Shown: one piece after another, positions 52,922-54,820 of the stretch
Layout of the letters: each line of letters begins with the position of its first letter
Position numbering within the stretch: position 1 is the first letter of the stretch
Source: an uncultured Clostridia bacterium
GTDB taxonomy: Bacteria; Bacillota; Clostridia; UBA1381
Length of the DNA: 54,820 nt
Reading direction: 5' to 3'
Assembly (NCBI GenBank): GCA_947585795.1
Contig: CANPXG010000009.1
Span: 1-54,820, forward strand
Notes under the pieces: model-generated
Databases searched by the model: none
What the model was told of the DNA's origin: nothing
The model's input: the letters and a program-made list of their open reading frames with translations, nothing else
Position numbers and translations under genes: made by a program

Positions 52922-53012
52922 GCATTTTGCGCTAATTTGTCCCTTAATTTATGTTAAATTACGTTAAAATGCGTTAAAATGCACGCCAAATGAGCGCTTT
53001 TTTACGCAAAAA

Positions 53013-53047
53013 CGGCGCTTATTTCCCCTTAAGCGCCGCCTTTTTTT
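53013..53047. terminator. Bidirectional terminator
   Basis: CGGCGCTTA and TAAGCGCCG form a 9-bp stem; T7 follows on the plus strand and T5 on the minus strand. It ends the minus-strand gene at 53140. Confidence 0.85.
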
Positions 53048-53049
53048 GC

Positions 53050-53103
53050 GTAGTTTTACCGTATTTTTACCGTAGTTTTAGCGTAATTTTACCGTAAATT
53101 ATC
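53050..53103. repeat. Degenerate 11-bp tandem repeat
   Basis: Five units of the form GTAnTTTTAsC at exact 11-bp spacing (53050, 53061, 53072, 53083, 53094). A similar 10-bp repeat CGTTAAAATG is seen near 52963-52982. Non-coding. Confidence 0.75.
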
Positions 53104-53139
53104 ACTAAAAAACCTTATTTTTACCCCTAAAATCATCTT

Positions 53140-53574
53140 TTAGAGAAAGGTTCGTATGTTCATTGCAAGGTCCTCTTCGAGGTTTATAAGACGCTTCGCA
53201 ATGTCCTTAGAATTTTCATCCGCCGCCTCGTACTTGTTCAAATATTTGTTGAGCGTCTTTACGCCCATGTTGCAGCCGTCGGTAATGAGGTCGGCGACGG
53301 TTTGGTCGCTGTCGTTCGCCATCAGCATGGCGTTTGTCTTTATCCAAGACATTCCCTTTGCCATAGGATTCGGCTCTTTGCCATCGTCACGGTAACGGGC
53401 GAGCGACGTTTCTATTTCGGAGCGAAGCTCCTCGTGCTTCTCCTTGCAGTCGGAGAGATTTTTCTTTAATTCGCCGTCCTTTACGTAGTCCATGGTTTCG
53501 TTTATCGAGGCTACGCCCATTTTTACGCCCGCGTCACATTCGCGCAGGAGCTTTATTGTGTCTTGTTCTATCAT
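53140..53574 (-). CDS. Small helical hypothetical protein (144 aa)
   Basis: Almost entirely alpha-helical by composition, with four amphipathic stretches (TIKLLRECDAGVKMGVASIN, LKKNLSDCKEKHEELRSEIE, ATYPICAL-free segments around WIKTNAMLMANDSDQTVADL, and GVKTLNKYLNKYEAAD). A four-helix bundle of the ferritin-like/DUF2383 sort is possible, but I see no metal-ligand pattern. No signal peptide or membrane helix. RBS AAAGGGTG. Monocistronic. Confidence 0.7.
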   Translation of the reverse strand: MIEQDTIKLLRECDAGVKMGVASINETMDYVKDGELKKNLSDCKEKHEELRSEIETSLARYRDDGKEPNPMAKGMSWIKTNAMLMANDSDQTVADLITDGCNMGVKTLNKYLNKYEAADENSKDIAKRLINLEEDLAMNIRTFL

Positions 53575-53646
53575 TTTTGTTCACCCTTTCGCAAGTTTTA
53601 CGATTAGAGTGCGCAAAATTTCGGAAAATATTCGTAAAAGAAAAAA

Positions 53647-53719
53647 CCCTTGCTTTCCGTAAATTCTCGGGGCGATTTTGGAGCATTTGTCGCTCTGTAA
53701 CCGCCTTTGAAAGCAAGGG
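53647..53719. repeat. 11-bp inverted repeat with a 51-base loop
   Basis: CCCTTGCTTTC at 53647-53657 and GAAAGCAAGGG at 53709-53719. TGGAGCATTTG occurs as a direct repeat at 53679-53689 and 53757-53767. No gene. It lies at the border between the helical-protein gene and the arsenic genes. Confidence 0.65.
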
Positions 53720-53835
53720 CTATGTATTTGTATTCAGTTGTAATCATACGCTCAAATGGAGCATTTGGGGAAGAAAAAAGCGCCCAAGTTTTACGCTTGA
53801 ACGCTTGAAAGTGATTATTCGATGAGTAAATGTAA

Positions 53836-54210
53836 TCAGTACCCCAGCTTATTGAGCAACTTCTCCACATCAGCGGCTTTCAGAACCTTACCCATAGATA
53901 CCACCTGTTCATTGACGACAATGGCGGGCATACTCATAACACCATAGGCCATGACCTTTTCCATGTCGGTGATATACTCGACTTCCAAATCCAGCCCCAT
54001 GTTCCCCACGGCCTGTTTTGCATTTTCATACTGCTCATGGCAGGACTTGCAGCCGGCCCCCAGCACCTTGACACAGCAGATACCGTCCACGGCTTTCCCG
54101 CAGCACTCATTTGCCCCCTTGAGCTCCGTTGCTTCACTGACAGGCGCAGCGCCGCCACAGCAACAAGCGGGAGCCTTTGTTTCTTCTTTCTTTTTTCCAA
54201 ACAGTGACAT
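53836..54210 (-). CDS. Thioredoxin-like redox protein with Cys-rich N-terminus (arsenic cluster)
   Basis: 124 residues: a Cys-rich head (APACCCGGAAP, NECCGKAVDGICC) and a thioredoxin-fold domain with active site GAGCKSCHEQYE, cis-Pro region GVMSMPAIVVNEQVV and a final helix. This is the small redox-active disulfide protein family that often accompanies acr3/ars genes. The Cys head may bind thiophilic metalloids. Start at 54210 by GGAGG nine bases upstream; an earlier ATG would add five residues. It lies 43 bases after the permease gene. Confidence 0.82.
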   Translation of the reverse strand: MSLFGKKKEETKAPACCCGGAAPVSEATELKGANECCGKAVDGICCVKVLGAGCKSCHEQYENAKQAVGNMGLDLEVEYITDMEKVMAYGVMSMPAIVVNEQVVSMGKVLKAADVEKLLNKLGY

Positions 54211-54253
54211 GATAAACACCTCCATTTTTTATTTGACGCTTTCAAAGCTTTTT

Positions 54254-54820
54254 TTAAGATTTTGTATTTGACGAAAACCAGCCCTTTGTTCCGTTGGCTA
54301 TCTTCACCAGAAACAACATGACCGGGACTTCTGTTAAAACACCAACCGTTGTAGCGAGGGCTGCGGGGGACGTTGTTCCGAATAGAGCGATAGCCACCGC
54401 CACCGCCAATTCAAAGAAGTTGGATGCTCCGATCATTCCCGCAGGAGCAGCTATGTTGTGCGGCAACTTCAAAACCTTACAGGCAGTATAGGCGATTGCA
54501 AAAATCAAGAAAGTCTGCAATACCAGTGGAACGGCGATTAAAACAATATGCAACGGATTTTCCAAAATGACATTGCCTTGAAAAGCGAAAATCAAAACCA
54601 ATGTCAGCAGTAAGCCGATTGTTGTTACACCGTCGAATTTGTGTACAAACACATTTTTAAAATATTCCTTGCCCTTTTTCCCTATGACGATAGTTCTGGT
54701 AGCCATACCTCCCAGCAGCGGTATCACGACGAACAGCACCACGGAAAGGATCAGCGTATCCCACGGCACAGATACGTTGGAAACGCCCAGCAGGAATTTT
54801 ACAATAGGGACAAATGCCGC
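54254..54820 (-). CDS. ACR3-family arsenite efflux permease, C-terminal part (cut by window edge)
   Basis: The frame stays open to the last base; 188 residues are visible, starting within AAFVPIVKFLLGVSNVS. Five or so membrane helices (TLILSVVLFVVIPLLGGMAT, TIGLLLTLVLIFAFQGNVI, IVLIAVPLVLQTFLIFAIAY, ATTVGVLTEVPVMLFLVKIA) and the GMIGASNFFELAVAVAIALFG block typical of ACR3. It exports arsenite. The 5' half lies outside the window. Confidence 0.9.
   Translation of the reverse strand, partial: AAFVPIVKFLLGVSNVSVPWDTLILSVVLFVVIPLLGGMATRTIVIGKKGKEYFKNVFVHKFDGVTTIGLLLTLVLIFAFQGNVILENPLHIVLIAVPLVLQTFLIFAIAYTACKVLKLPHNIAAPAGMIGASNFFELAVAVAIALFGTTSPAALATTVGVLTEVPVMLFLVKIANGTKGWFSSNTKS

Noticed and set aside
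53604-53870. 88-codon minus-strand frame before the arsenic genes
   Set aside because: Spans the inverted and direct repeats and overlaps the 3' end of the redox-protein gene; no RBS. Treated as non-coding.

Overview
The window looks like a chromosome segment from an anaerobic, low-to-middle G+C Clostridia (Firmicutes) bacterium, probably from a gut or plant-degrading community. The signs are a Gram-positive PolC, a DUF4364 protein, LuxS with MTA/SAH nucleosidase, bifunctional AdhE, the conserved order DUF512/radical-SAM - der - plsY - gpsA, AGGAGG-type ribosome sites and sigma-A promoters (TTGACA-17-TATAAT) in front of most units. I cannot name the genus. Coding density is high and most genes sit in short operons.

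Layout. 80-2656: a Calx-beta surface-protein gene that seems to have lost its 5' end. 2737-10928: polC and a single-chain purL, separated by a run of small palindromes. 11113-12829: thiE-thiD and a 70-residue ORF whose ribosome site lies inside a hairpin. 12802-16779: a minus-strand operon rnhB-yraN-M19 dipeptidase-rsmE-sirtuin-PPTase. 16867-20046: DUF4364, mtnN-luxS (methyl-cycle detoxification and AI-2), an epsilon-type exonuclease and a phosphoesterase. 20125-23799: a heterodimeric ABC exporter pair behind a structured leader RNA that ends in an intrinsic terminator.

24242-28000 is the accessory island. A tRNA-Leu(UAA) gene is the target of a very small integrative element bounded by a perfect 60-bp direct repeat (24271-24330 and 27225-27284), 2,954 bp from repeat start to repeat start. 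It carries a Cro/CI-type regulator, a probable small RNA, a tyrosine integrase, a G-quadruplex-prone GC-rich tract, a 40-bp dyad, three 21-bp iterons and a small protein resembling phage terminase small subunits. It has no recognisable replication or structural gene, so it looks like a minimal phage-satellite-type element. A brnTA toxin-antitoxin pair lies just beyond its right end.

28090-41251 is a carbohydrate and surface region: a DUF5107/TPR protein; a VTC domain - DUF4956 - Cthe_2159-like cluster with its own two-component system; an alpha/beta hydrolase; GH42 and GH28 enzymes. 41301-45381: coiled-coil and zinc-ribbon proteins and adhE with a Rex-like operator. 45639-52860: a long minus-strand operon of DUF512 radical SAM, der, plsY, gpsA, trkA, trkH. 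53140-54820: a small helical protein and the start of an arsenic-resistance cluster (thioredoxin-like protein and ACR3 permease cut by the window edge).

All calls come from reading motifs, spacing and symmetry by eye. No database search, folding or alignment was run.
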